This document shows, one piece after another, positions 22,101 to 36,210 of a DNA stretch of 64,000 nucleotides. The notes beneath the pieces are model-generated. The model was not told the origin of the DNA. It was given only the letters and a program-made list of their open reading frames with translations, and made no database searches. The position numbers were made by a program, and so were the translations under genes. Where the stretch lies: NCBI RefSeq assembly GCF_021134715.1, contig NC_060021.1, positions 11,068,501 through 11,132,500 on the forward strand, written 5' to 3'. Every line of letters begins with the position of its first letter. The first letter of the stretch is position 1. This DNA is from Daphnia pulex (Eukaryota > Arthropoda > Branchiopoda > Diplostraca > Daphniidae).

Positions 22101-24167
22101 TTTAAAGCTAGCACTACACTCCATTGACAGCATGCAGCACTTCCCCCACCAGCACCACAGACTGCATGCAGAAGCTCTTCACAACAGCACACGGTCTTAA
22201 TGCAACAGCTCACCAAACCGTTAACCAGCTGGCCGCAACAAATCAAACGAAGTGGACTGCCTTGAAAAAGCTCAACTTCACCAATCCTTTTGAAAAAAAA
22301 AACTTAATCAATATCAATGGACGAAGTATTAAGTGACAAATAAACTATTCCTATTTCTTACCATCCAACAAATAGCCAACCAAACCTACGGGGAAAAGCC
22401 ATCCAATGACAAGAACAGATGTGTACCACAGGCAAAACCCAAAGAATGTAGGAATTAACTTTAAGTTCTCGCACTGATCTTAAAAACCTCAGCATTCAAA
22501 TTTTGATAATGAATCTACAAGTGGCAAGATGGAAATATAGTATAATATACCTAGAATTATCAAAAATCTTGTGAAAAATTTTTACATTCAGAAGCCCTAA
22601 TGAATTAAAACCTCAATTACCTTGAGGATATTTGCGAAGAACAATGTTAAAGTTGACTGATTGACTGACCACGAACACAGTAACTGACAGCACAGCATCC
22701 GTAACAAAAATGACGTCAGCGGCATAAGCTTGCCATGTTGCCAATTTGCTAAAACCAGGAACTTGCCCCCTGGTGGACACACTCTGAAGCCAATACGATT
22801 ACTAAAACAAAACAATTATCTTTTCCGTTGAATTGAAATAATTCATTTACCATTAAACAACAAATAGGCACAAGCTCCATTCCAACGCATCTCTACTGGA
22901 GAACCACTGCACCCCAAACAGGCAAACAGCCTTAGCAAAATAGCTCAATCATCAAACCGTCCATGAAAACCTATAAGCACAATGCAAATGAACATTTGTG
23001 AACCAATAACCTTGATTATGTGAAAAATAAAATTTCAAAATAAAATTTTGAATTTTCAAATTAAAACAAAAAAAAATTTAACATTAGCTTACAACTGTAA
23101 AATTAAGAAATCAAATATTTATTAGTTAAGGCAGCTATTAACTTCAAATTTACATTAGACTTGAGTAAATAAATCAATAAGCTAGCCATAGATTATCACA
23201 TCACAAAGATTTCATTTAGGATTATTAAGAAAACAGTGAATTTCAATTTCTGTTCCAACCCCATAAAATTGCAAATCTCTACAAGCTGATGAAGATCTTT
23301 TCATAAACACTGTCTTGTTTAGAAGTAGGAAATAGTTTCTTCATTTCAATCAAGTTAATATTAAAAGTTTAACTTCAATTAATTCTTAACCAAGATGCAT
23401 GGGCACAGGCTGTCACAGCCTGTGCCGCACAGCACACAAAGAATGTTGATTCATAGAAAGTCTTATTACTAAGTTAATCAACATTTTACTTTTACTGTTT
23501 TAGACGTGCAATATGCCAACATGGAGCAAGAGACATTTTTTGGGGAAAAGTACAGCAGCCGACAAGACAAGATGAATTGCCAAGTCGAAATTGAAAGCCA
23601 TGTTTACCCGTAAATTGACCAAACAAAAATTTAAATTTAATAACCTCATATAATAAAACAGGACCACAGGACTTACCATTTTTGAGCCGAAAAATGTCGG
23701 GGGAGACAGTTGCCTGTAACTGTAAGACTGAACCAAACTTTCATGGACAGCGTCTCCGATGAAAAGAATGAGAAAGGCGTTTAAGCACTAAGCAGGGAAC
23801 TGTTTGATGACCCCTCCTCTTCATCCTTCTAGAATTACCAGGGCTGAAAAAGTTCAATCCCTAAACACACTGAAATATTTAGCCACCTAGTACACGGAAG
23901 ACTGGTTTCACCGGACGGCAGGTGGCGCTATCGTTACTTTCTATCATATCAAGTTGGCCTTCGTACTACGATCATAGAAAGGCTTTCTGACACTTAGTAC
24001 TGTGTGTACAGTACGCGTACACTGTATTGAATTGGCCTTCGATTCTAGGCAGACTGAACTGTTATTAATTTTCAAATTTTGTAATCAGTTGTTTGTCTTT
24101 TTTTTTCTAGCAATTTTCAGTCTTAATAATTATTTTGAAAGCAGAGGAAATTAGCATTTGAATCAAG
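19121..24167. other. Unassigned AT-rich sequence upstream of the coiled-coil gene
   Basis: About 5 kb without a supportable gene. Open frames are short (under 90 codons) and show no family motif. An extremely AT-rich block lies at about 20440-20720. Two similar short stretches, near 21805-21830 (CAACTGGCTGCAACAAA) and 22225-22246 (CCAGCTGGCCGCAACAAA), suggest a degenerate duplication. The last ~250 nt should hold the promoter of the gene at 24168. Confidence 0.35.
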
Positions 24168-25613
24168 ATGCCACGAGATTCACCAAAAGAACTACTTCCA
24201 ACCACTTTTGACAGGCGACTACACTTTTTGGAGGTAGGCTACAAGCACAGAAACAAAATATCTTTCATAACCACTGTTTTCTGACACTTGTGAATGCTCA
24301 GAAGGAAATACTGAAAAAGGACCAACAGATAGAATCATTTCAAATATTGTGTGAGAATGGGCAGAGGGAATTAAGCCAAACTAAAATTGAATTATCTGTA
24401 GCAAAGTCTTACATCAATACTCTTCCTACTCAACAAAAAGTTGTCAAACTAAAGGTAGTTATCAAATAACTAAGACTAGTGATTTCCAGACTAGTATATT
24501 AAACTGTGATATTAAGACTATTATATTAAAGAGGATGAAATAATTTTTGTTTTTGATAGAATATTATATCTGACCTGAATGAAGAGAAGGAACAACTCAC
24601 TCATGATTTTCTTACCCTTAAAGAATTAAACTCTGATTATAATTTTAAAATATTGGCTTTACATAAAGAAGTTCAAGATAAAGATAATGCTCTTCAAAGC
24701 AAAGCAGATGAAGTGGATGCTCTCAAATACACCATCAAACTATGGGAGAATCGAAGAAAAGCTGCACAGGAAGCAGGACATGTAACGGTTGAAGATGTAG
24801 TTGCTGAGAAAATGAAGTATTCACGCATACAACAGTCTTCTTGCAAATTTTTGAAAAATAAAAATTTAATTTCTTTTGCAGGCTACAACAACAATTTCAA
24901 GATATGCTGAAAATAGCCGCTTGTCGTGAACAGTATTTTAAGGCTAGGATAGATAAGATGAAGGTACATTTCCCAACTTTATCCCAAGTTTCCACTTTCT
25001 TAAGTATTTTTTTTTAGGATCAAGTTGATAAACATAAACTTGCCTTCGATACTCAAAAAGAAAAGTGTACCTCATTACATTCGGCAGTGATTCTAAAATT
25101 AGAAAATGAATCTGAAAAAAATCGATTGGAAATAAAAAGGCTCACCGAAGCTAAAGAGCGTTTAGAAGAAGCAGTCTCTTCCTTGAATTGTAAACTAGAA
25201 GAACATAATGCTTGCGAAATTATTCGAAAGAAAACGGATGAATGTGTGAAAATCTGCATAGCGGGGATTTCAAAATGCCAGAAATGTGTCAAAAGATTGA
25301 TAGATTTCATTAACAAAGCAATATCAAAACAGTTTTTGGATCCTTCACTACTGTTCTCCACTGGCGATGGTAAAGAACACACTATATACATTTCACCAGA
25401 ATGATGTAGTTTTTCTCTTAAATTTTTTCTTTTGAATTAGATTGTTTTGAGTTCGAGTCTGAAGATGGAGAAAGTCTGAACAAACTAGCAGAAAAGCGTA
25501 TTTCGGAAATCGATGCCCTTGACAAGCTGGTGGGAAATTGTCAAAAAACTATCACTGATATTTACGTTTCCAATCTGAGTAATTCCGTGGAAAGCCAGTG
25601 CCAGGTGCAGTGA
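24168..25613 (+). CDS. Coiled-coil protein of unknown function
   Basis: I do not recognise the family. Coding exons are 24168-24233, 24302-24454, 24560-24816, 24882-24963, 25018-25369 and 25441-25613; phases agree at every junction and the product is 360 aa. Nearly the whole protein is charged, helical sequence with heptad character (for example NESEKNRLEIKRLTEAKERL in the fifth exon), with no signal peptide or membrane segment. A Cys-containing patch near residues 240-265 (CEIIRKKTDECVKICIAGIS) interrupts the coil. The acidic C-terminal part ends LVGNCQKTITDIYVSNLSNS before the final Gln/Cys-rich residues. Such architecture is common in centrosomal, ciliary and tethering proteins, but no specific role follows. 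The short introns and clean junctions argue for a real gene. Two AATAAA signals follow the stop. Confidence 0.8.
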
Positions 25614-25676
25614 CTATCAGCAATCCTGTGAAAAGGTAGAAGTATCGCCAACGAGACAAGGGATTAATGTGAATAG

Positions 25677-25740
25677 AATAAAGCCCCAATTATGTATTTT
25701 TAACTTGTATATAAGAATTAACAGAAAGAAGTGAAATAAA
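25677..25740 (+). terminator. Polyadenylation signals of the coiled-coil gene
   Basis: AATAAA occurs at 25677-25682 and again at 25735-25740, 64 and 122 nt after the stop codon. The second lies about 150 nt before the stop codon of the convergent allantoicase gene. Confidence 0.7.
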
Positions 25741-25885
25741 ACCAACTATAGTATAAATCAAATTCAACCTTTTTCAAAATGACTTCAAAATTTTGTTGAT
25801 GTCTAAACCCCGTGGCAGTGAAATTATTTGTTTTGGAAACAGTTTTGGAATAAATTCTTAATTATCAATTTTTCAAAATAGGCGA

Positions 25886-28410
<2,525 letters not shown>

Positions 28411-29508
28411 GTTGACTAAAACTATAATAGGCTCATAATATCCCTGAATCTTATTTCAGATGTCAACATAAGGCCTCTTAAAACTCACGACCGGTATGAA
28501 AGTTCTGACTGTGATCCGAAATCAGCCACGTATCTAATCTTAATGCCATATTTACAATTGAGTAGTTGAGAGTTGACATTAGCGCTCCTAACGGCAGGTA
28601 TTCAAAGGTTTCACTTCGGTTTCATCTCATCCCGTTCAAAGTTCAAACATCGTTCAAAAATAACAGAAATTCGATTGAAAATTATGACAAAGTTTCAAAC
28701 TCGACCCATTGACAACGAAGTTCCGTTCCGTTCTCACTCCGCGGGACAGCAAGTCAGCAAAATAAAGTAAGATGATGCGAAATTACTCATGACCAGGCGA
28801 AACATGATTTATGGCTTCTTCATGTTCTAGACTTGTTGAATGAAAAAAAAAAATTCCTTTGGGGTTTGGGCGAACAAATGGCAAACAGATCGCATTTTAA
28901 GAATTGGCTATTGGGCACGTTTTCGGTACATTGTCTAACGGCGAAGTATAAAAAGAACGTACGTGATAATGAACAAAAACAAGAAATCAACTTGGTTTTT
29001 GGATAGCGTTCATTATAAAATGTACACTGATTTACAGAACCTATAGCAACTATGTTAACACTCAGCAAACAATAACAAATAGGATGGCCAAATACATGAA
29101 ATCTATACCAAGAAAGAAAGACGCATCTTAAAGGTATCATGTAATAAGAAATAAAGCTTATAAATGTTTCAATGCAATCTAAAATCTTTGCGCATTCAAC
29201 AAGGAAATATTGACAATTGAAAATGCACGACCTGCTATATAGGCTTGGTGACCGGTGAATCGAGTGAATGGATTAATTCCATTACTACTCCAAGCTATAT
29301 AAGTCTGAGAGTACTTCGCTTTTTGGGACAACACTGAAAAGTTTTGAATTATAATTGGTCTGAAAAAATAAAATAAACGTAGTTTTTTTTTTAAACTCTA
29401 AGTTATATAATCATTACGAACAATAGCATTAATCCACCAAAATAATTGACGAAAAAAAAAACATTTCTTTACCATCACTTTCAATCAAACCTAAAAAAGG
29501 TGCATGAT
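28411..29508. other. Intergenic between allantoicase and CFAP57
   Basis: No coding region found. The right part is the 3' flank of CFAP57 and the left part the allantoicase promoter. Open frames at 28573-28770 and 28820-29140 show no conserved motif. Confidence 0.45.
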
Positions 29509-32500
29509 TTATGACACATTTGCTTCTTTTTCATGTATAGTAGAAATTTTTTTCCTAGTGTTCTCCAACTCACTCAGCAGAAGGTTGTTATCCTTGAATT
29601 AAAGAAAATGGAATTGAAATTCCAAATTTAGACTAAAAAGTTGAGATACTCGCTTGCACGATGAAAGAAAGAAATGCGTCGGATTCATATTTACCCGTTC
29701 TTAATAAATCCATAATAATCAACCGCGCACCTGTACACATTTACCTTTCGTAGTTTCTCCTGTTTTATCTCGCTTAGTTTAATGGTTTCGGACAACTGGT
29801 GACGAAGCGAGGCAATCGTATTCTCTAGCGACTCAACTTTTTTGAGTAAATTACACTCGCTAGATGATGGGTTCGCCGACGAAGCTGAACTACGATGGGA
29901 TGAGCTGCCGAATTGTTCCTTGTCGCAGTAGACATCGTGAATTGCCTACAATATTAAAACCAGTAAAAAAAAAAAGTGCCGAATAGAAAAAAATCTTTTT
30001 TTATTTACCGCAAAATAATCCTTCAATTGTCGAGCGTCGTGCAGGTAGCTCATTCCAACGTCGAGACAGACCAAAATTTCTTGTAGGCGACCTTGTTGAC
30101 ACTGAAACTTTTGACGTAAACTCTGTAGTTCACCTAGTTGACTTTTGGCTAACGGGAAGATTCAATTAAAATTAGAAATAATTTCATTTGCTTTCGCTAT
30201 GCAAACCTTTGCCCTGCATTTGTTCTCCGCTTCTTCTTAGCTGCTCAATTTCAGCCTGAGCTGATTTGGAACCAGTAACCACCTTATAATATTATCAACA
30301 TGATAACATGAGTTAGTTCCAATCAAATGTTTTCCATTATTTGCGATGTACCTCTTGCAATTTACAGTGAAGTTTAACGATTTCCGTTTGGCTCTCCAAA
30401 AGTTTTTTCTTTACATCCGCTAACTGCTGTTTTAATTCGATTTGCGTTTTGTCATGTTGTTGCATTTGCTGAACCAGTTTTTGCAACTTTTCATCCTTAA
30501 TGAGAAAAATGAGGCCCGTCAGCATCCCTTGCCAAATGTTATAGTTGGAATGAATTTAATCAAATACTTTTGTTTTGATAATATTATCTCTGCGTTCTAG
30601 TTCTTCTTGAAGCTCTTTTGTTTCGTGACGGACCGAAGTTAAACACGTTGTTAAGCGCGTAGCTTCAGATTGTTGACCAAGTGAATTTAGTCGAAGACTC
30701 TCCACCTCTTTCTGCAATCTAAAATAGAACCGGTCCGAGTAACCGAGTTGTTTAATTTAGCTTGAAATTCAATTAAATACCCATTGACAGATTTCTTCAG
30801 AATGGCTGTTTCTCCTCTCAACTTGAGATTGACTTGTTTTTCGGCACTCAGTTGCATCTCATGTCTTGTTTGGAAGGACTTTTGATCTGATTCAAACTTT
30901 TCCGTCGCCAACTTCAGCGCCGCTTCCAAGCCAGCCACTTTCTTTTTTAGCTGAGCCTTTTCGTCTTCAGATGTCCTAAGACTTGCATCAAATTCCTCGC
31001 GCAAGCGTGCTTCACGTTGGTTTCGTTCTACCGTTAAACGGCCTTCCATCAAATCCATTTCTCTTTGAGTGCCAATCAGAAAAACTGTAAATTTTCAATT
31101 TAATTCGTAAATCACACAGCGAAAAGATTTTATACTTGATGTGCTCGATTTTCAATTGCTCGATTGTGGATTCAAGAGATTGGTGATGGCGATACTCGGA
31201 AGCCAATTTGCTGTGATGGGCCTCTTCAAGTCGCCGTCGTTCATTATCTCCATCTAGTCGCAGTTGCATCATTTGCTGATGACTCTGCTCCACTTGCTGA
31301 GCTAACTTCTTTTCCAGTTCCTGAGTACACACAAACAGAGCGATTTAGTATTCTTAACCATTTATAATTTCATAAATAGAGTATTAAACCTGAATTTTGT
31401 CAATAGCGCGATCAAATTGATCGTTGTGTCGACTTTCGGCCGCATACGTTTTCTGGCTGCATTCCTGTTCGACAGCTTTGACCTGTAACTCGGCCTGACG
31501 TTTGACTTCTTCAAGCTGACGGATGAGATTGTCCAACTTTTTGCCGCGGTCATCCCAATCGGCGCGCAACACTAGGCATTCGAGGTTGAGCTCGCTCTCC
31601 TCTAGCCTCATCCGGCTAGAAGAGGGTAGATGCTGAGTCGCCTTGGCGTTTTCGTCACCCAGTCGCCACAAGCAAATCGAGCCATCCTCACAGCAACTCA
31701 TCAACATTTGGCCATCAAGTCCCAAAGTTGTTTCTGAAATCTACAAGAAAGAAGTTGCTTTACTTGCAGAAGCCAGACAAACTGTAAATCAATTTGCCTG
31801 TGTAATGGCTCCATATTGAGTGAAGTGTTCTTGATAATCTGAGCGACTGTTGATTGGATACTTGTAGGCTCGCAAACCTCCCATCCGTGTTCCAACGAGG
31901 ATTATTTGTTCTCGAGCCAAGTAAAAAAGGGAAGTGGCTGAAAGTTCTGCAGCACGAAGGCGACACACTACCTGTATAAATCCACAGAAAACGCGTTGTG
32001 TTATTGTTTTTATTTCACGGTAAAATAAACAAAACAATCTTGATTTTATACCTGACCATCTTCGGCGACTTCAACGACTTCGCCGTCGACAGAGGCAACA
32101 ATAAGATGGCCATTGGATAGGGCAGCCAGGTCGATTAAATTAATTCCGTTTGGTTTCACCTGCATCAGCACTTCGTGACTCGTCGAGTCCCATACGCAGA
32201 GAAGACCGTCTGCTCCGCAAGAGTAAATTCGCTGACCATCTTCACTCCAGACAATTTGATTAATCTAAATTTTTAAAAAATCGACTGTACCAATTTTACT
32301 TGGAAGAATCAAACAAATAGATATGATATTACGTCTCCTTTGTGAGCCATTAGTGGCGAAGACGTCTCGAATGTGATGAAATTGATCAGTTGCAACGTCG
32401 AACCACGAGTGACGGCTATATAATTCCCACCAGAGTTAAAGGCTAGCTTACGACACCCAGCCAAGATAACTTCGCGCACTAAATGAAAGCGGTCTACTAA

Positions 32501-34723
32501 GACGGAAAAGACCTGGAGCGAGTCAGATGTTGTGATTGCCACATAATGCCCCATTGGATGTAGGCTCGCTGAAAGTATGTCTTCATCCAGAAGTTTACTA
32601 AACTGAATCTGTTCTGCTGCCACATTCCACAAAAAGAGAAATCGATCCTGGCCCACAGACACTGCATATGGACGCCAGACAGCCGTCGACAACGACCTTA
32701 TTTCACCGCTATGCGCTAAGCTGATAATGTTCTCCATTTTGGCTGGGTCACTCTAAAATAAAATTCAAAAAAAAAAAAAAAAAACACATCAATATGAATA
32801 ATTATTACTAAAAAAAATGATAAAAACAAACCTCGGATGATGGATGGTGACTCAATTCGGCGAACCATATTTGCCCTCGCAAGGCGACAGCGATAAACTT
32901 TTTTCCGTGACGTGCTAGAGCAGTTAACGAACACCTTCCCTTATCCATAAGGCTACAGGTCGAATCATTCACGAATGAGCTACGTCCAATTTCGATGGAG
33001 ACATCCGTCGTTGAGGAAACGGCTGAATTCAGCTCGCCAGGTGATAGAACGGCAGCAGTGTTATAAACTGTTCCCTTGCTATCCCGTGCTTCACTGACAG
33101 TCAATAGACTATGTCCAGTCAAATGGCAAATTTGATTCAAACCAAGTGGGCACACAGCGCTAATCATTTGCTGTTCAGCATCTGCATCCCTTTTCGCGCT
33201 ATCCGCTCTTAAATATCGAGTGTGAAAATATGGAAATTAATGAACTGCACTGTAAATGGATCAACGAAGCAATCACCTGTCGTGATGATGAACGCGCCCA
33301 GCTCGAGGATCGTTGGCATCTAGCGGAATCTGCGTCACAATGTCTGACTCTTCAATAATCAGAATTTGTCCAGTCTTGGTACCCAAAGCCATTCGTGAAG
33401 TGGAAATCCAAGAATGGCAAGTAATAAAATGCCCAGCCAACTTAGGTTTCATTCCACTTTCCATTCCTTGATCAAATTAATCAGAAAACAACAATCAAAT
33501 CGAGAGTTAATAATGCATGCAATAAAAAAGGAAAAATACCGTCGGGAGTGAGCCGGTAGAAACGTAGCGATCCACCGTAGACCACCACCAACGAATGCAC
33601 GTCCATAGGATTGAACGATAACTATAGTTAAGAAAAAAAAAAAAAAAAAAAGAAGAATTTTTTTATTTTTGTTTATCCATTTAAAGGAATGTCATTTACG
33701 CTTTTTTTTTGTCAGCGGTCAATTCGGCGCTTCGTAATAATCGAGCACGCTATAAAAAAAAGGGGGGGCGCCTTAACCTAATAACGCGCTCTCTTTTCTC
33801 GAGCCGTTTGATCGATACTCGCGACACACAAGAGCAGCGGAATAAAGAGATGTCACCATGTCATACAAGACATCAATAGGACCAATGCTGCAGCAGTTAC
33901 CGTGGGTCTCTATTGCTCAGCCCCATGCAATGGGAAACTTGGAATAGAGAAACACGCGAGTTTCGAGTCAGTACTTATTGGCTTGTTTTGTTTTTCTACT
34001 TTTGTTTTCCTTCGGGGCGAAATTGAGCTAGAAAAAACTCCAACTCCGGGTAGTAGTGAACTGAATAAGTTTGTTATTTTGCAGTACTTGTGGGTTAATT
34101 GAAGGAAGGCTGGCCGATCCGAGGCTGATGGAAGCGAGAGTTTTGCCCGTACGCCACAGGTAGACCGTGATGGAGTAGCTGTGCTGGTGATGGGTTGTGG
34201 TGTTGGTGAGGTTTAGGGTGGAAGATAGAGGCAATTCAGTTGCATGACTGTGATCCTTTGGGGGTTGCTCAGGCAGGAGAGTGGCCAATAGTTTGCCATC
34301 GGCGGAAAATGCCAAAGCCACGGGCTCTTCGTGATGATGCGATGCGATGTGGATCGGAATGGCTTTCCGTCGGCGAGTGGGCATCATCTCGTAAACCACT
34401 AGGTTACTCTTCGGTCCTACTTCCAGAGTGGCCATCACCTGACTTGGATCGGATCGTTATTCTTGTATTATTGAAATCTTTAGATGAAAACAAGAATTCA
34501 AATAAACGTCATTTTATCCTTACGAGTCGGGGCTGAGTGCGAAAGCTGCCGTGGCCATGGTACTGTTGCGCGGAGGCAAGAACGTCTGAGTTTGATTCAT
34601 CCAGTTATACATGACGACAACTCGCCCTGATATGTAAATCATCTGATGGTTGTCCAACAGCGCCACGGATCCCGTGCAAGGGGCCAATAGCCGCAAAGGG
34701 CTGGCTGCGAACTCGAGATGCAT
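29509..34723 (-). CDS. CFAP57: Cilia- and flagella-associated protein 57 (WD40 plus coiled coil)
   Basis: Axonemal protein linked to inner dynein arm assembly in organisms with motile cilia. Coding exons in transcript order are 34524-34723, 34088-34442, 33540-33621, 33277-33466, 32832-33207, 32333-32752, 32052-32264, 31798-31971, 31390-31740, 31136-31320, 30781-31062, 30568-30718, 30352-30495, 30207-30282, 30009-30148, 29745-29945 and 29509-29592, giving 1207 aa (human about 1250). Residues 1 to ~700 form WD40 propellers (for example DRFLFLWNVAAEQ, DGLLCVWDS, EDGSICLWRLG). Residues ~720-1190 are coiled coil, with EQECSQKTYAAESRHNDQF and long Glu/Lys/Gln heptads. The intron at 31741-31797 appears to be GC-AG. 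The ATG aligns with the usual N terminus, but the exon opens upstream and a further 5' coding exon near 34862-34980 is possible. Confidence 0.88.
31741..31797 (-). other. Probable GC-AG intron in CFAP57
   Basis: The upstream exon ends in ACACAG followed by GCAAAT; the acceptor is TTCTTGTAG. No GT donor nearby keeps the frame with an intron of usable length: the next GT, after CTTCTGCAA, would leave an intron of only about 23 nt. Using GC joins GAITQ directly to ISETTLGLDG in phase 0, which matches the expected WD-repeat spacing. Confidence 0.65.
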
Positions 34724-36210
34724 TTCTGTATGAGATCCTTGTCGGACGAATGATTCACTACAAATACAAACAATACATAAACTTAACTGTGCTACATGTC
34801 ATACAGTAATCGAAATACAATTACGGCAACAATAAGAAATGATCGAAATTATTACCAGTCAATAAGACGAGTTCGATGCCATTCAGCAGAAGAGATAATA
34901 TGTGGAAGAATGAAAAGCGAAACTTCCGGTAAGGAAACTGGTTTGCTTCCGCTGCAATCGTGAAGTCCCGCAGTCGTTCAATTTCAACAGTCGACTGTCA
35001 GTTGGATTCAAGGATTATATCGTGAGTGAAACGAAACTAACGATCAAGCCGCTGGTTACCATGACACCAGATCCAGCTGTGCACGTCTAACTTGGATGGA
35101 TATGAAACAAATCCGATAGCACAGCTCAGTTACTAGATCCATTGATAAAAGGTAGGCGAAACATCGTAAAAGAGCTCGCCAAGGACGAGAAATCTTGTCA
35201 CGTGACAAGCGACACTGTCATGAACTGCGCACATATCAATAATTTCAACTTGCTGCCAGTTTAAATGCATCGATCGATCTCTACCCAACTCTGCAACTAG
35301 GATTTCGACAATGCTGCAGCATTTGTAAAGAAGGCCACTTGAAAGCAATATAAAACCTGTCATAAACCAAGGGGCGGAGACGACGGGGAGAAAATAGGGC
35401 GAAGCAGAACTTACTGTAAATAGGGGCACGAACTTCATGGGTGTGTTGGAAGTCATACGTTCACTTCAGGAGGGACTGTCATCACAGGAACATTCTTATC
35501 CTGCTCACCTGCGCAAACAAACGAGAACGTCACAAATCAAATCAAAGTTGATGCTAGAAATGGCATACCTGGAATTTGCACGCTTCACGTCTGCAAAGGC
35601 AATTTGACACTAAAAGATGACATTTTTTTTAACTGAATTGGAATTGCATTCAACCGTCAGATCCGTGTATTCTTATTTCCACATATGACAAACAAAAGAT
35701 GAAGAATCATCGTCATCTATCACTCTCTTCAGCAAAAGATAGAAAAAGATATGGGACGATTTAAATTGAAAAAAAAAAAATGGAATGAAAAACAAAATTT
35801 AATGAAAAAAAAGGAAGTGAAAATTATTTCAAAGAACGTTTACATTACAAGGTTTGTTCCCCTAACATTTGGGTTTCATCCTTGATTTTTTTTCACAAAT
35901 CTGGTGTTTATACTTTCAATTTATGGACACTTCCAAGGTGTTTCGTGTTATATCGATAACTGTGTCACCGAGGTTTGAAATAGCAACGAATGAAGAATTT
36001 TGTTTAGCTTGAAACAAATGATTTCAATTTTTTAAATTCTGAAATTTGTGTGTAAAATTCGATAAGAAAAAAAGAATTTAGAGGGGGGCCATAATAGGGA
36101 AGAAAAAGATATTGAACAATGAGAGTCGGAAAAATACTCCGCTAAGTTCCATATGTAATTGTTTTTGTTTAGTTGTTGGGTTGTGTTTTTATCTCTAATG
36201 GTACTGTCAT
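34724..36210. other. CFAP57 5' region and UBR5 3' flank
   Basis: A minus-strand open stretch at about 34862-34980, ending in a good donor and joining in phase to the first CFAP57 exon (SAEWHRTRLID...), may be a 5' exon, but I found no clean start for it. A minus-strand MTSNTPMKFVPLF at 35400-35442 ends at a GTAAGT donor but does not join in phase. The segment 35600-36210 is A/T-rich and should be the UBR5 3' UTR. Confidence 0.4.
35055..35068 (-). promoter_or_regulatory. X-box-like RFX site upstream of CFAP57
   Basis: On the minus strand the 14-mer reads GGTGTCATGGTAAC. It matches the ciliary-gene X-box GTTGCCATGG(T/C)AAC at 12 of 14 positions, with the right half-site perfect. It lies about 330 nt upstream of the CFAP57 ATG. 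RFX factors commonly drive ciliary genes through such sites; use here is inferred from position and match only. Confidence 0.4.

Noticed and set aside
28820-29140. Minus-strand 106-codon frame with hydrophobic segments
   Set aside because: Lies in the 3' flank of CFAP57, lacks conserved motifs and has no splice context.
35133-35456. Minus-strand frame MTSNTPMKFVPLF as first CFAP57 exon
   Set aside because: Its donor leaves phase 0, while the next possible exons need phase 1 or 2 or read into a stop; the in-frame ATG at 34723 fits the family N terminus better.
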